Shown here piece by piece: positions 17,608 to 30,150 of a stretch of DNA of 64,000 nt. Source of the DNA: Methanobacterium alkalithermotolerans (GTDB lineage: Archaea > Methanobacteriota > Methanobacteria > Methanobacteriales > Methanobacteriaceae). Below the pieces are notes generated by a model that saw only the letters and a program-made list of their open reading frames with translations, was not told where the DNA came from and did no database searches. A program made the position numbers and the translations under genes. The DNA lies in contig NZ_CP058560.1 in the NCBI RefSeq assembly GCF_018141185.1, positions 310,001-374,000 on the forward strand, read 5' to 3'. How positions within the stretch are numbered: position 1 is the first letter of the stretch; every line of letters begins with the position of its first letter.

Positions 17608-18276
17608 TCAGTTTCTTTTAAATTCTTCCCGGCCCAGAACTCCTATAAGGCCCATTTTTGATGCTACTTTGAGTAATATTCCAAAGGAAGACATAAGTAA
17701 TCCTAATAACCATATTTCAGGGGCTACAAATAGTATTAAAAATCCAGCCAGCCAGATACACCAGGCCACCCCGGAAATTCCACTAACACCCTCCCATAAT
17801 TGGAAAGGTAGTCCCCTGGATTTTCTAGCCAGAGCATAGAACAGAATACCTACACCAGCCACTGCACCACCGGTAAATCCTGTTAAAAATATTCCATAAA
17901 CTATCAGTACCAGTGATAAGAAATTAGGTGCTGTTTTAAGAATTTCCATATCCATTTTAATGGGCATGGGCATGAATGAAACTTTTTTACCGGTTTTTCT
18001 CATTTCCCGGCTCATTAATATCTCTGATATGGCCATTATTTCCGCCAGTTCCACCACCAGGCCCGGTAAGATTAAAGCTTCCGCCAGATCGGTTCCCACC
18101 GCGGCTACAATTATGAGCATGGCCACCCCTACTATATCAGTGAGGATGAGTGCATGTACATCCTTTTTCTGGAAGGATATTCCTAAAAGGGCTATAAATC
18201 CCACAATCAGGGCCACATAAAGGGCAGGTAGGAATAGAGAAACGGTGATAGTCGGTACAACTTCCGGGACAATCAT
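17608..18276 (-). CDS. ehaG: EhaG: integral membrane subunit
   Basis: A 222-residue membrane protein with six to seven helices, matching the EhaG family in length, order and style. The segment VEIAEIMAISEIL-like (VELAEIMAIS, residues 75-84) places glutamates inside the membrane, as in MrpC/MrpD-type proteins. A basic loop (REMRKTGKKVSF) follows. The start overlaps ehaF by 4 nt and has GGAGGG upstream. It is one of the larger non-conserved membrane subunits; ion translocation is inferred from buried acidic residues only. Confidence 0.85.
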   Translation of the reverse strand: MIVPEVVPTITVSLFLPALYVALIVGFIALLGISFQKKDVHALILTDIVGVAMLIIVAAVGTDLAEALILPGLVVELAEIMAISEILMSREMRKTGKKVSFMPMPIKMDMEILKTAPNFLSLVLIVYGIFLTGFTGGAVAGVGILFYALARKSRGLPFQLWEGVSGISGVAWCIWLAGFLILFVAPEIWLLGLLMSSFGILLKVASKMGLIGVLGREEFKRN

Positions 18277-18752
18277 TCTTCTTCCCTCCTCATGGTGAAA
18301 TTAAGGGCCACCCAGGATGCTATTACAAAGGCCATCATTAATATGGTGGATTCGAGTACCGTGTCAAATCCCCGGGTATAATAAAGAATTTCATCAATTA
18401 ATCCTCCAGGGGAGGAATAAATGGAAGTACCATAATAAATGGTGCTATTTTTAACAGAAATTGCAATTGGGGTTAAATAAGATGTGATTTTACCCAGGTT
18501 TGGTTCGTTCTCAGGATACTGAGATTTCACAATTCCTGGTTCTTTGAGTACTTCTCCCCCTCGATCATATGGGGCTAAGGGATTGCCCTGGTTTATCTGT
18601 TCCTGGGGAACCGGTCGGGGATATAGTTGATTATCATTAAGGGCCATGGGTATTAAAAACCCGGTTAATAATATAAAACCCAGTATAATGGAGAATAGCC
18701 GGGGTATTCGTTTCGGGTTGGCCAGTGAATTCCATAGTCTGCCCAGTTTCAT
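18273..18752 (-). CDS. ehaF: EhaF: integral membrane subunit with extracytoplasmic loop
   Basis: A 159-residue protein with one N-terminal helix (FSIILGFILLTGFLIPMAL), a hydrophilic loop of about 90 residues rich in Pro, Asn and Tyr, and a C-terminal helix pair around DTVLESTILMMAFVIASWVAL. The last part resembles the MrpB/MbhE-type GFDTxxE motif of ion-translocating complexes. The ATG overlaps the ehaE stop (ATGA). Order and size identify it as EhaF. Confidence 0.83.
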   Translation of the reverse strand: MKLGRLWNSLANPKRIPRLFSIILGFILLTGFLIPMALNDNQLYPRPVPQEQINQGNPLAPYDRGGEVLKEPGIVKSQYPENEPNLGKITSYLTPIAISVKNSTIYYGTSIYSSPGGLIDEILYYTRGFDTVLESTILMMAFVIASWVALNFTMRREEE

Positions 18753-19009
18753 ACTTCAGCCCCCATTTCTTCTAAACGGACCACTGCACGAAGCAGAATC
18801 AGGGTTATAATTACTGTAGCGGCAATGAATGTTAGTAAGGCCAGTACATGGTTGTAGGATAAAAATATTAATGAAACCCCCACTGCAGGAATTTCAGTAT
18901 TCAATATTCGGACAATGGGATCCTTTACACCAGGACCAATCACCGTTCCAATGGTGCCTAAAATTACCAGGGCACAACCAGTATAAAACCAAATTTGCAT
19001 TTCAAGCAC
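18749..19009 (-). CDS. ehaE: EhaE: integral membrane subunit
   Basis: An 86-residue membrane protein with three helices, beginning VLEMQIWFYTGCALVILG. I choose the GTG at 19007-19009 as start. AGGA lies 8 nt upstream, and the resulting 8-nt overlap with ehaD is typical of this operon, whereas the ATG at 19048 would need a 47-nt overlap and has no SD. The longest helix pair contains few charges. Similar in style to small MrpC/MrpF-like subunits. Named by order. Confidence 0.78.
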   Translation of the reverse strand: MLEMQIWFYTGCALVILGTIGTVIGPGVKDPIVRILNTEIPAVGVSLIFLSYNHVLALLTFIAATVIITLILLRAVVRLEEMGAEV

Positions 19010-19283
19010 TGGAATCTTCCTCCTGGGCTTTTTTTCCTCTAATTTCATTTATCTTTATAATGGCCATCAATAATATTACTGTGGCAATGGGGTCGAAAAT
19101 CGCTGCAACCAGGGCCACGTCCAGGTACCTGGCAGCAACTATTGTGCTGATAAATCCTCCCTGCAGTAAAGCGAACATGATAACTTTGTCCAGGGGTTTA
19201 GGGAGTAAAATTATCCCGGCCGCCCCAATGAACATCACCGCAGCGGATATAGTTGTTAAATTAATGAAATCCAGGGGATTCAT
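19002..19283 (-). CDS. ehaD: EhaD: integral membrane subunit
   Basis: A 93-residue protein with three hydrophobic helices and a charged C-terminal tail (NEIRGKKAQEED). The middle helix contains DPIATVILLMAIIKI, with an intramembrane Asp and Pro like small MrpC-type subunits. GGTGA precedes the ATG. It lies 46 nt after ehaC and overlaps ehaE. Named by order. Confidence 0.8.
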   Translation of the reverse strand: MNPLDFINLTTISAAVMFIGAAGIILLPKPLDKVIMFALLQGGFISTIVAARYLDVALVAAIFDPIATVILLMAIIKINEIRGKKAQEEDSSA

Positions 19284-19329
19284 GTTTTTTCACCGATTTT
19301 TAATTAATTTTTATTATCATCATTTATCA

Positions 19330-19581
19330 TCAATCATCCAGAAGTATTTCTTCTTTAACCCTACTTAAGGAATAGGCAATGGCATTGGAGGTTATAGTAG
19401 AAGATACAAAGAAGGTTATGGCAATTATGGCTCCAAAGGGTGTTCTGATATACAGAGCCATGAGGGCAGATATGCCAAAACTCATGGCATTGAGATAAAG
19501 TAGTCTCTCCGACCGGTCCTGAGCGATTAGTGCCCTTAAGGCCATTAAAACTACTATAATGCCTACTATCTCTATTAACAT
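19330..19581 (-). CDS. ehaC: EhaC: integral membrane subunit
   Basis: An 83-residue protein with an N-terminal helix (LIEIVGIIVVLMAL), an Arg/Asp loop (RALIAQDRSERLLYL) and two further helices. The RSERLLYLNA loop resembles the connection in MnhF/MrpF-type subunits. GAGGAC lies about 7 nt before the ATG. It is 49 nt downstream of ehaB. Named by order. Confidence 0.8.
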   Translation of the reverse strand: MLIEIVGIIVVLMALRALIAQDRSERLLYLNAMSFGISALMALYIRTPFGAIIAITFFVSSTITSNAIAYSLSRVKEEILLDD

Positions 19582-19630
19582 AACATCGTCCTCGTTTTAA
19601 TAAAGGTTTATTAAAGTAATAAGTATAAAT

Positions 19631-20134
19631 TTAAGCTAATTTAGAGTATCTTCCCATTTTTTGAGCTATTTTACCCAGTAAACGTGATGCTGATTGATGA
19701 TGGAGTCCCTGTATAGTTACAATGGCAATTACCATTCCCACCACAAACATTTCCGGGGTTAAGCCCACCAGAGATCCAGCCAGTATGATAAAAGTTATAC
19801 TTAAAGCACCAATGGTTCCCGCATACCCTGGATCAGCACATAAACGGTTTCCTACAAATACCAGTAAGGCGGCAATAAAACCTCCCTGAGGTATACCAAT
19901 AAGGAAACAACAAATAGCACCTAAAAGGGTTCCGGCAGAGGCATCAGGTGAGCAAACGATATTTCCCTGGAAGAATCCTCCTGAAAGATCGCCTCCTCTT
20001 TTTTTAACATCTCTACCTATAAATTCTGCCCCCTTAACTCCCGGGGATTCAGGAAGCCCCATCCAGGTATCAATAACCACAAAATTTATCCAGGATATTA
20101 TAGCAGCCAGGGCTACTCCTAATAATTCATTCAT
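19631..20134 (-). CDS. ehaB: EhaB: integral membrane subunit
   Basis: A 167-residue membrane protein with about four helices and a long central loop carrying GRDVKKRGGDLSGGFFQG. I start at the ATG at 20132-20134, where GGAGG stands 6 nt upstream; the earlier ATG at 20167 lies well inside ehaA and has no SD. It overlaps ehaA by 8 nt. Size and order match EhaB. No cofactor motif is visible. Confidence 0.83.
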   Translation of the reverse strand: MNELLGVALAAIISWINFVVIDTWMGLPESPGVKGAEFIGRDVKKRGGDLSGGFFQGNIVCSPDASAGTLLGAICCFLIGIPQGGFIAALLVFVGNRLCADPGYAGTIGALSITFIILAGSLVGLTPEMFVVGMVIAIVTIQGLHHQSASRLLGKIAQKMGRYSKLA

Positions 20135-20414
20135 ATGATTCCTCCATATCAAATTTGGGGAAAACATCTTCTAAAAGATATCGGGAAAAAAATGCACTAA
20201 ATACACCCACTATAACGGCCACATCCCATCCATTATAAAACCCGGTGACATTTAGCTGTAAGAATATTGCTAATAATCCCAGGGCAATAACCGAGGTAGG
20301 GAATACTGCACTGATTGTCCATGAATCTCTCATTGGTCCCTCAGGCAATAGTGGAAGTTTCAATAGTAAGGCAACAACCAGTGCCGATACCAAAGTTATT
20401 AAATAGCTTATCAA
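20127..20414 (-). CDS. ehaA: EhaA: integral membrane subunit, first gene of the eha operon
   Basis: A 95-residue membrane protein with three helices, opening ISYLITLVSALVVALLL and ending in an acidic tail (DMEESYE). The start is a TTG at 20412-20414 with GAGTTGAT 3 nt upstream, the same SD-to-start spacing as ehaJ and ehaM. No ATG or GTG is available in frame, and a TGA stands four codons upstream. The promoter at 20467-20474 predicts a leader of about 30 nt. Position and size identify it as EhaA. Confidence 0.82.
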   Translation of the reverse strand: MISYLITLVSALVVALLLKLPLLPEGPMRDSWTISAVFPTSVIALGLLAIFLQLNVTGFYNGWDVAVIVGVFSAFFSRYLLEDVFPKFDMEESYE

Positions 20415-20466
20415 TGTATCAACTCATTAACATGAATAATCATGATAAAAAGATATTACTCCAAGA

Positions 20467-20474
20467 TATATAAA
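20467..20474 (-). promoter_or_regulatory. TATA box/BRE of the eha operon
   Basis: The minus strand reads AAAAACATTTATATATC, an A-rich BRE directly followed by TTTATATA. This is the best archaeal promoter match between ehaA and the divergent gene at 20795. Transcription should begin near 20443, about 30 nt before the ehaA start. The rest of the 380-bp intergenic region is AT-rich without another clear element. Confidence 0.65.
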
Positions 20475-20794
20475 TGTTTTTAAAATTATATTTACTTAAA
20501 TAATTATTAATTATTAAGTTAATTAGGGAGTAATTCTCTAATAAAGATTATTATCAAAATTAATTACCCTAATTTAACCATTATATTATCAAGTCCCAGC
20601 ATGAATACCAGAAGTTATATCATCCCCGGAAGATAGGGCCATGATAAATTAAAATATACCCTGAGGCTATAATAATATATTATGCTATAATTAACTGGAT
20701 ATATAATATATAACTACAATTTCAGGAAATTATTGAGTGAAATTAATATTCTAATTAAGAGAAAAAAACAATTAATCCCCACTAGAGGCATTAT

Positions 20795-23638
<2,844 letters not shown>

Positions 23639-23798
23639 CCACATAAAACTGGTCTTTTAGTTTAACTATTTTTAATAGAATATTAAACCTCTTAAAAAAA
23701 ATCCGGGATTCATTTACCGGAATATTAATACCTATTAGATAAAAAAATAATCTTCTTTAGAATTAATAACAGTTTTCCATCATATATAAGGTGAATTA

Positions 23799-25232
23799 AT
23801 GAGTACTGTACGTAAATTAGCAAAAAATACTGGATGGTTAATGGCCTCACAGCTTATAACCAATTTCCTGGCATTTTTCTGGACCATTCTGATTGCCCGT
23901 TATCTGGGAGTGGATGGTTTTGGTCTTTTATCAGCGGCACTGGCTGCCACTGGAATCCTTGGTATTTTTGCTGATCTGGGGCTGGGTACCTACACCACCC
24001 GTGAAGTATCCCGGGACCCGTCACAAGGACCTCGCTTACTGGGTAACATAATCATCATCAAAATAATCCTCTCCACCATCATCATAGGCATTATATTAGT
24101 TTCCCTGATGTTACTGGAATACCCCCTACCTGAAGGATGGGTATATGCCCTTATTGGAGGATATGCCATATTATCATCATTTTCCACTCTTTTTTATGGT
24201 TTGTATCAGGCCCATGAAAAAATGGAATACCAGGCCATAGGGCTGATAATAAATAGTATCATGCTTTTTATTGGATTTATAGTATCAATCTATCTCCAGC
24301 TTAGTGTGGTGGCCTTTGGTGCGGTTTACCTGATTACCAGTTTTATAACCATGTTATACACTCTTCTTATAACCAGGTGGAAATTCGAAGCCCCTGCTTT
24401 TGAGGTTAATCTATCCTACTGGAAAAAAACCATTCTATTGGCCCTGCCCTTTGGAGTGACTTCCATATTCACCCTGATCTATTTCTGGATAGATACGGTG
24501 ATGCTAACTGCCCTGCAGGGAAATGCCGCTACCGGACTATATAATGCTTCCTACAAATTGATAATGGTCTTACTTTCCATCTATCATGTTTACATGATAG
24601 CCATATTCCCGGTTATGGCCAAGTATTATAAAAAATCACCCCAGTCCCTTAAATTAACCTACCAGAGATCGGTGAAATATATACTGATTATAATCATACC
24701 GGTAGCTATTGGAACCAGTTTTCTGGCCCGGGATATCATATTACTGGCTTATACCAGTGAGTTTCTACCAACAGTGATGGCCTTGCAGATACTAATCTGG
24801 GCAGTGGTATTCATGTTTGTTAATGGCCTATCCACCAATCTTTTAGGTTCAGTTGATAAACAGCTAACGGTATCCAAGATTACTGCCATAGGAGCTACCT
24901 TTAATATACTGACCAATTTGATTTTTATCCCTTATTTGAGTTTTATAGGGGCCAGTATCACCACAGTAAGTACTGAAATTTTAATGTTCATTCTCTTTGG
25001 TTACATTGTTTCCAAAACCGGTTATTCCCTGGGAGAAAAAACCGTGCCTCTTCTATGGAAAATATTGATTCCCAACCTGATTATGGTAGGAGTTCTGGTG
25101 TTTGTACCGGTTTCTCTTGTACCTATGGTGATTATCTGTACGGTGGTTTACTTTACCGCTATATTTTTAATAGGTGCGATGGATGAGACGGATATTAACA
25201 TAATAAAAACCATTTTTAGAAAGTCAGATTGA
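23799..25232 (+). CDS. Polysaccharide flippase (Wzx/MATE-like)
   Basis: A 477-residue membrane protein with 12-14 helices of the polysaccharide transporter (PST) family, which flips lipid-linked glycans across the membrane. The N-terminal NTGWLMASQLITNFLAFFW and the RYLGVDGFGLLS motif near residue 40 are typical. AAGGTGA precedes the ATG. It follows the DUF1616-like gene by 160 nt and faces two GT4 genes. A second, distant flippase lies at 43056-44519, so the organism may export two glycans or glycolipid precursors. The substrate is unknown. Confidence 0.88.
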   Translation: MSTVRKLAKNTGWLMASQLITNFLAFFWTILIARYLGVDGFGLLSAALAATGILGIFADLGLGTYTTREVSRDPSQGPRLLGNIIIIKIILSTIIIGIILVSLMLLEYPLPEGWVYALIGGYAILSSFSTLFYGLYQAHEKMEYQAIGLIINSIMLFIGFIVSIYLQLSVVAFGAVYLITSFITMLYTLLITRWKFEAPAFEVNLSYWKKTILLALPFGVTSIFTLIYFWIDTVMLTALQGNAATGLYNASYKLIMVLLSIYHVYMIAIFPVMAKYYKKSPQSLKLTYQRSVKYILIIIIPVAIGTSFLARDIILLAYTSEFLPTVMALQILIWAVVFMFVNGLSTNLLGSVDKQLTVSKITAIGATFNILTNLIFIPYLSFIGASITTVSTEILMFILFGYIVSKTGYSLGEKTVPLLWKILIPNLIMVGVLVFVPVSLVPMVIICTVVYFTAIFLIGAMDETDINIIKTIFRKSD

Positions 25233-25274
25233 TTCTTTTAAGAATTAAATTAACAAAAAAAAATGTGCAAAAAA

Positions 25275-26447
25275 TTATAAACATTCCTGGTATATTTCAT
25301 CCAGTTCATCCACTATTTTATCCCAATTAAAAGTACTCATCACTCTTTTCCGGGCGTTTTGGGACATCTTAATCCTTTTATCATTATCATTAACGAGATC
25401 CAGTAAGGCTCTTTTTAATTCCAGTTTGTCATAGTTTATAACCACACTGTTATCCGGGTTTAGCCATTCTGAAACCCCACAGGTACGGGTTACCACCACC
25501 GGATTAAAAGAAGCCATGGCTTCCACCACCACATTGCCAAAGGATTCTGTTTGGGAGGGTAAAACAAATATATCAGCGTCACAATAAGCTTCATCCTTTT
25601 TTTTACCATATAATGGTCCAGTTATAAGAACCCGGTCTTCTATTTTTAGTTGGGATATCATTTCTTCCAGTTTATCCTGGTAATGATCATCAGGCCCGGC
25701 GATAACCAGGCGGATAAATGGTTTGTCTTCTATTATTTCACTAATAGATTGAATCAGGATATCCAGGCCCTTGGTGGAATAGAGCCTGCTCAAGTATAGG
25801 ATAATCATTTCTTCTTTTTTTATACCATACTCCTTTCTAAACTGGCCTTCAGCTGGAAGTACCTTATAAGTATCAAGATCAATGCCATTAGGGAGTAATT
25901 CCACTTTATCCATATCCAGAAGGGGGAAGTAATTTTTATACTGCTCCTGTTCCATTTTAGAGGTGGCCAGGATTTTACAGGAGTGATATACAATATCATT
26001 GCCAGCTATTTTATCAAAAATCTCTTTTAACTTATTTTTATTTACCTTTGGTGCTGATCCCCGGGGTTGTAAGAGGTAGGGTAGGTGATATTTATGGGCA
26101 TAGTGATGGGCCACCATTGCTAAGAAAGTACGGTGCTCATGTATGTGGATTATATCAAATTCCTTTATTTTTTTACGGGCCACCAGAGGCAGGTAATAAG
26201 GCAGGGTGAAATTTAAAGCTCCGGCCATGTAAAGGGACAGGTTGCGGAAATAATAGGTTTCTATACCCTCCACATCCAGGGGCTTGTTTTTTTCCACATC
26301 CAATCGTTTTTTAAAACCATCAGTAGTAAATACCGTAACATGATGTCCCTTTTTAACCTGACGCCGGGCCAGTTCATAAACTGAACGGGGAGGACCACCT
26401 GCTTCCCAGGATGGTTTAAAAAAGGGAGTTACATGTAGAATTTTCAT
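25275..26447 (-). CDS. GT4-family glycosyltransferase
   Basis: A 390-residue GT-B glycosyltransferase. The acceptor side begins LHVTPFFKPSWEAGGPPRSVYEL, and the donor side carries the nucleotide-sugar signature ESFGNVVVEAMA (near residue 290), with SRLYSTKGLDIL before it. It has no membrane helix and would act on a lipid-linked acceptor at the cytoplasmic face. The ATG overlaps the preceding glycosyltransferase gene by 4 nt, so the two are co-transcribed and probably add successive sugars. It converges on the flippase gene. The sugar cannot be read from sequence. Confidence 0.9.
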   Translation of the reverse strand: MKILHVTPFFKPSWEAGGPPRSVYELARRQVKKGHHVTVFTTDGFKKRLDVEKNKPLDVEGIETYYFRNLSLYMAGALNFTLPYYLPLVARKKIKEFDIIHIHEHRTFLAMVAHHYAHKYHLPYLLQPRGSAPKVNKNKLKEIFDKIAGNDIVYHSCKILATSKMEQEQYKNYFPLLDMDKVELLPNGIDLDTYKVLPAEGQFRKEYGIKKEEMIILYLSRLYSTKGLDILIQSISEIIEDKPFIRLVIAGPDDHYQDKLEEMISQLKIEDRVLITGPLYGKKKDEAYCDADIFVLPSQTESFGNVVVEAMASFNPVVVTRTCGVSEWLNPDNSVVINYDKLELKRALLDLVNDNDKRIKMSQNARKRVMSTFNWDKIVDELDEIYQECL

Positions 26448-27640
26448 ATCATTTTCTCCAGGGTATCCTCAAAGCGGTTGGTGATGTCTTCCCAGTCATT
26501 GGTTTCCACGAATTTACGGGCCTTATGGCCCTCTTCTTTAATCAGATTATTATCTTTCATTTTTTGAGCCAGAGGTAGTACTTCCCCGGCATGGTCAATG
26601 TATTGTAATCCCTGTCCTTCTCCAAATTCCATGCTGATTCCTGGCAGGCGGGTTACAATCACCGGTTTGGCCATGGCCATGTACTCATATATCTTGATAG
26701 GAACTATGTCCTGCATGATTTCTTCATCCTGATAGGCCGGGAGAAGGCATATATCCGCAGCAGCCACAAAATCAGGTATGCGATCATAGGGTTGTTTTCC
26801 AGTTAATATTAGTTGATCCTGGAGGCTGTACTCTTCCTGGATCCGTAGCAGGTCATCATAGGCATCCCCATCTCCCACCACCACCAGTTTAAGATGGGGA
26901 TATTTTTCCTTATTCTCCCCCATCTCCCTGGCCAGTTCTTTAATTCCGGCAAAGTGATATATCCAGCCCATGAAAAATAGAACCGTGTCCTCTTTTTTAA
27001 TATTATACTGTTCTCTTAAAGAGCTTGCATCACGTTCTGGATCAAATTCCATAAGATCAATACCTGCATCAATAACCAGGGTTTTATCTTCATCTGCTCC
27101 CAGTTCCACTGCCAGTTCTCTCAGGCGCTGGTTAATGGTGATAATCAGGTCTGATTTTTTAATTGTGCTTTTTTTAAGGGATTTACCCAGTTTCTGGAAG
27201 ATTTTTTCCGGTATGAGGGCATATAAAACATCAATTAGATAATATATAAACGGTATATTATGTTTTTTAGCAGATTTAGCAGCATAATAAGCATTTAAAA
27301 GTCCAAAGGCAATTATCACATCTGGCTGGAATTCTTTAATTTGTCTTTCAATCTCTTTACCATGGTAGTAAGGTATGGATAAATAGTCCAGTACTGGTAT
27401 TTTGATAATGGACGGTCTTATGACCTGTATATTGGCCTGGGGATTTACCTTGTGCACATGGTGATACACCTTTCGATCCACCAGGAATCCTTCCCTTTTT
27501 TTATCTTTCCTTCTCCAGTCAATACCATAATCAATAACCCTTATCTGATGTCCCCTTGCGGATAAACGATCCATTAGATGATGTTGTTGGTGCGGATTGC
27601 GCTCTATCCAGTCAGATTCCTGTACAAGCAGTATTTTCAT
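26444..27640 (-). CDS. GT4-family glycosyltransferase
   Basis: A 398-residue GT-B glycosyltransferase. The N-terminal half begins LLVQESDWIERNPHQQHH; the donor half has FFMGWIYHFAG and ends in IYEYMAMAKPVIVTRL, the EX7E-like acidic region (the Glu pair is KIYEYM). AGGTAATCATC precedes the ATG. It is upstream of and overlaps the GT4 gene at 25275-26447. With the epimerase at 27711 on the same strand it forms a three-gene group for making and transferring a sugar. The substrate is unknown. Confidence 0.9.
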   Translation of the reverse strand: MKILLVQESDWIERNPHQQHHLMDRLSARGHQIRVIDYGIDWRRKDKKREGFLVDRKVYHHVHKVNPQANIQVIRPSIIKIPVLDYLSIPYYHGKEIERQIKEFQPDVIIAFGLLNAYYAAKSAKKHNIPFIYYLIDVLYALIPEKIFQKLGKSLKKSTIKKSDLIITINQRLRELAVELGADEDKTLVIDAGIDLMEFDPERDASSLREQYNIKKEDTVLFFMGWIYHFAGIKELAREMGENKEKYPHLKLVVVGDGDAYDDLLRIQEEYSLQDQLILTGKQPYDRIPDFVAAADICLLPAYQDEEIMQDIVPIKIYEYMAMAKPVIVTRLPGISMEFGEGQGLQYIDHAGEVLPLAQKMKDNNLIKEEGHKARKFVETNDWEDITNRFEDTLEKMI

Positions 27641-27710
27641 GATGATTACCTGATTTAGTTTTTAATTTAAAAGTAAATATTAAAAAAAAAGTATAAAGGT
27701 TTTGAGAATA

Positions 27711-28703
27711 TTAAAACTCGGCACTTCTTTGGATATCTTCCCAGTTATCCACAAACCAGTTATGGGTCTTTTTGAGGCCTTCTTCAAATGATACCTGGGG
27801 CTGGTAATCTAACAGTTTCTGGGCCTTTTCTATGGAGGATAATAATTTGGTTTTAGCATCCCAGTTACGGCGGGCCATATAGGCTATGCCTTCCTGGTTA
27901 CCGGTGAGTTCATTTACCAGATTGGCCATTTCTATGACCTGATGGTCCTGGGCAGATCCCAGGTTTATGGCTTCCCCTATGGCTTCTTTTCTTATTCCCA
28001 TAGATAATAATCCATTTACAATATCCTCCACATAGGTCCAGTCCCGGGTTTCTGACCCGTCCCCGGTAATAGGTAGAGGCTGGTTGGTCATGGCCCAGTA
28101 AAAGAAGTTGGGTATCACATTACGGTATTTACCTGGTACCTCCCCGGGTCCAAATACATTGAAAAAACGGGCATTAACAATGGGTAAGTCGTAAAGATTA
28201 TGGAAATAATTGGTGTATAATTCCCCTAAAAGTTTAGTTACCTGGTAAGGAGTATGTAGACTGATGGATATATCATGTTCTTCAAAGGGCATCCTGGAAT
28301 CCAGTCCATATACTCCGCACCCTGATGAAGAGTACACAAAACGTTCCACTCCAATTAACTGGGCGTACTCTAAGACCTTCAGAATGCCTATACCATTAAC
28401 CATCAAATCCTTTTCCGGGTTATCCACACTGTTCTGGTTGGCAAAGTGCGCTGCTAAGTGGAACACGTAATCCGGGTTTTCCTTAAAAACCCTTTTAAGG
28501 GCAGCATCATCCATGATATCGCCCTGAACAAACTCAATATTATCACTATCTGGAATATTCCACTCATAAGCAGAAGAGAGATTATCCAGTATTATCACCC
28601 GGGCTTCTAATTCTCCTAAACGGCGAGTGAGATTACTACCCACACATCCTGCTCCACCAGTAACCAGTACTGTTTTATCCTGAAACTCATCAAATTGAAC
28701 CAT
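27711..28703 (-). CDS. NAD-dependent sugar epimerase/dehydratase
   Basis: A 330-residue extended-SDR enzyme acting on nucleotide sugars. The NAD motif is TGGAGCVGSN (residues 15-24, cysteine in place of the usual Phe), with SSSGCGVYG around 125 and the catalytic Tyr-Lys pair in PYQVTK (about 151-156). GAGG precedes the ATG by 9 nt. It lies 70 nt upstream of two GT4 genes, so it probably supplies the sugar they use. UDP-glucose 4-epimerase, dTDP-glucose dehydratase and related activities share these motifs. Confidence 0.9.
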   Translation of the reverse strand: MVQFDEFQDKTVLVTGGAGCVGSNLTRRLGELEARVIILDNLSSAYEWNIPDSDNIEFVQGDIMDDAALKRVFKENPDYVFHLAAHFANQNSVDNPEKDLMVNGIGILKVLEYAQLIGVERFVYSSSGCGVYGLDSRMPFEEHDISISLHTPYQVTKLLGELYTNYFHNLYDLPIVNARFFNVFGPGEVPGKYRNVIPNFFYWAMTNQPLPITGDGSETRDWTYVEDIVNGLLSMGIRKEAIGEAINLGSAQDHQVIEMANLVNELTGNQEGIAYMARRNWDAKTKLLSSIEKAQKLLDYQPQVSFEEGLKKTHNWFVDNWEDIQRSAEF

Positions 28704-29055
28704 ATTAAAAAACCTCGATATTCGTTATTTTGTACTTATATTTAAACTGGAAAAGTCTGAATATAGATTAATTAAACATTTATTAAAAATCTTATAGCAT
28801 GATTTAATTGTTAGAATCCCTGTTACGTATTCCAGGGACTATTTATTATTAGTTAGGTTTTTTTCTTTTTATAAGACTTTCGAAAAAAATAAGAAAAAAT
28901 TTTATTCCCGGCTCCCGGTGGTAAAAAAATATAATCCATAATTATTATCCTCCCTATTCCAGGAATTTTATCTTCCCTGTCACTATTAATACACAAATCT
29001 TATTTATTTAAATCCTGAATAATAATATAATTAATACTGCTTAAGGAAGAGTTTT
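28704..29055. other. Intergenic region with a short hairpin
   Basis: A 352-bp AT-rich gap between divergent genes. It contains TCCCTG/CAGGGA arms (28817-28838, 10-nt loop) followed by a T-rich tract near 28857. On the plus strand this resembles a factor-independent terminator, but no plus-strand gene precedes it. No ORF or RNA gene recognised. Confidence 0.5.
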
Positions 29056-30045
29056 ATGAGGGGAGATGATTTTGTATTACCGCCTTTTTTGCAACAGATT
29101 GTTATAATAGCAGTTATTTTTGTGGCTATTATCGGAATGAAGATGACATCTCCTATATTGAGCCTGGTGCTCCTTTCCATCTTCATCAGCATATTATTAT
29201 ACCCCCTATTAAAATGGCTGGAAAAAAGAGGATTATCCTATAATGTAGCTATGTTGATGGTTCTGGTGGGGGTTTTTGCCCTGGGACTGGGGATATTGGC
29301 ATTTCTGGTAGTTTCCTTATCCCAGTTAATAATGGAAATACCTACTTTTTCTATAAACACCAGTACTTTGTTTGCAGAATATGGTAATCAAATCATCGAA
29401 TTTATTCTATCCCTGCTGCCCCTGGGCAGTCTCACCGGAATTATAGCAGATGGAACTTTCATACTGTTTGCCGTGATATTCCTGGTTTATGAGCTTCCTC
29501 AAATCAAAAAAAGACTCATAAAAGGCTTGGGTGAAGATAATCCTTCTTTAATTAAATCTTTTGCCCTGGTTGGTGATTTCATTAAATATTTCATAATCAG
29601 AGCGAAAGTTAATCTTTTTTATGGTGTGGGGGTAGCCACTATTCTGTTTCTATTTGACATTAATTTGGCCCTGTTGTGGGGATTATTAACCTTTATCCTG
29701 GGATTTATTCCATATATAGGTATCATCTTAGCCGCCATACCACCAGTATTAGTTGCCTGGAGTAGATATGGGATTGAATCGGCCATTTTAATGGCCATTT
29801 TCTTTGTTATACTTAACACCTTTGCGGAGAGTTACCTGTTCCCTAAACTTACTGGAAAAGGTCTTCAATTATCAGTTTATGTGGTTTTCGCCTCATTATT
29901 TGTATGGGCCTGGATTTTAGGGCCGGTGGGATTCTTACTGGGTATCCCTCTAACCCTGATTATCATCAAATATCTGGAAAACTATGAAGAAACCCACTGG
30001 CTGGCATTGCTGCTTATGAGTGGGGAGGGTGAAAAAAAAGATTGA
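29056..30045 (+). CDS. AI-2E family (PerM-like) permease
   Basis: A 329-residue membrane protein with seven to eight helices of the AI-2E/PerM family. The family is a broad set of transporters; some export autoinducer-2, others are Na+/H+ antiporters. The C-terminal YLFPKLTGKGLQLS and GFLLGIPLTLII segments are characteristic, as is the amphipathic central region before residue 190. AAGGAAGAG lies before the ATG. It stands alone on its strand. The substrate here is unknown and AI-2 is unlikely to be it in a methanogen. Confidence 0.87.
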   Translation: MRGDDFVLPPFLQQIVIIAVIFVAIIGMKMTSPILSLVLLSIFISILLYPLLKWLEKRGLSYNVAMLMVLVGVFALGLGILAFLVVSLSQLIMEIPTFSINTSTLFAEYGNQIIEFILSLLPLGSLTGIIADGTFILFAVIFLVYELPQIKKRLIKGLGEDNPSLIKSFALVGDFIKYFIIRAKVNLFYGVGVATILFLFDINLALLWGLLTFILGFIPYIGIILAAIPPVLVAWSRYGIESAILMAIFFVILNTFAESYLFPKLTGKGLQLSVYVVFASLFVWAWILGPVGFLLGIPLTLIIIKYLENYEETHWLALLLMSGEGEKKD

Positions 30046-30150
30046 CTAAAAATAATTAGGGATAGTGATAAGTTTCAATTATATGCTTAAATTCTCAAAT
30101 TAGATTTAAAATATGCTATTAATAATTTTTAAAATATCTAAAAGCTTAAA

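Noticed and set aside
28817..28838. Terminator hairpin
   Set aside because: Arms of six pairs followed by T-rich DNA, but no plus-strand gene precedes it and the minus-strand gene starts nearby, so its role is unclear.
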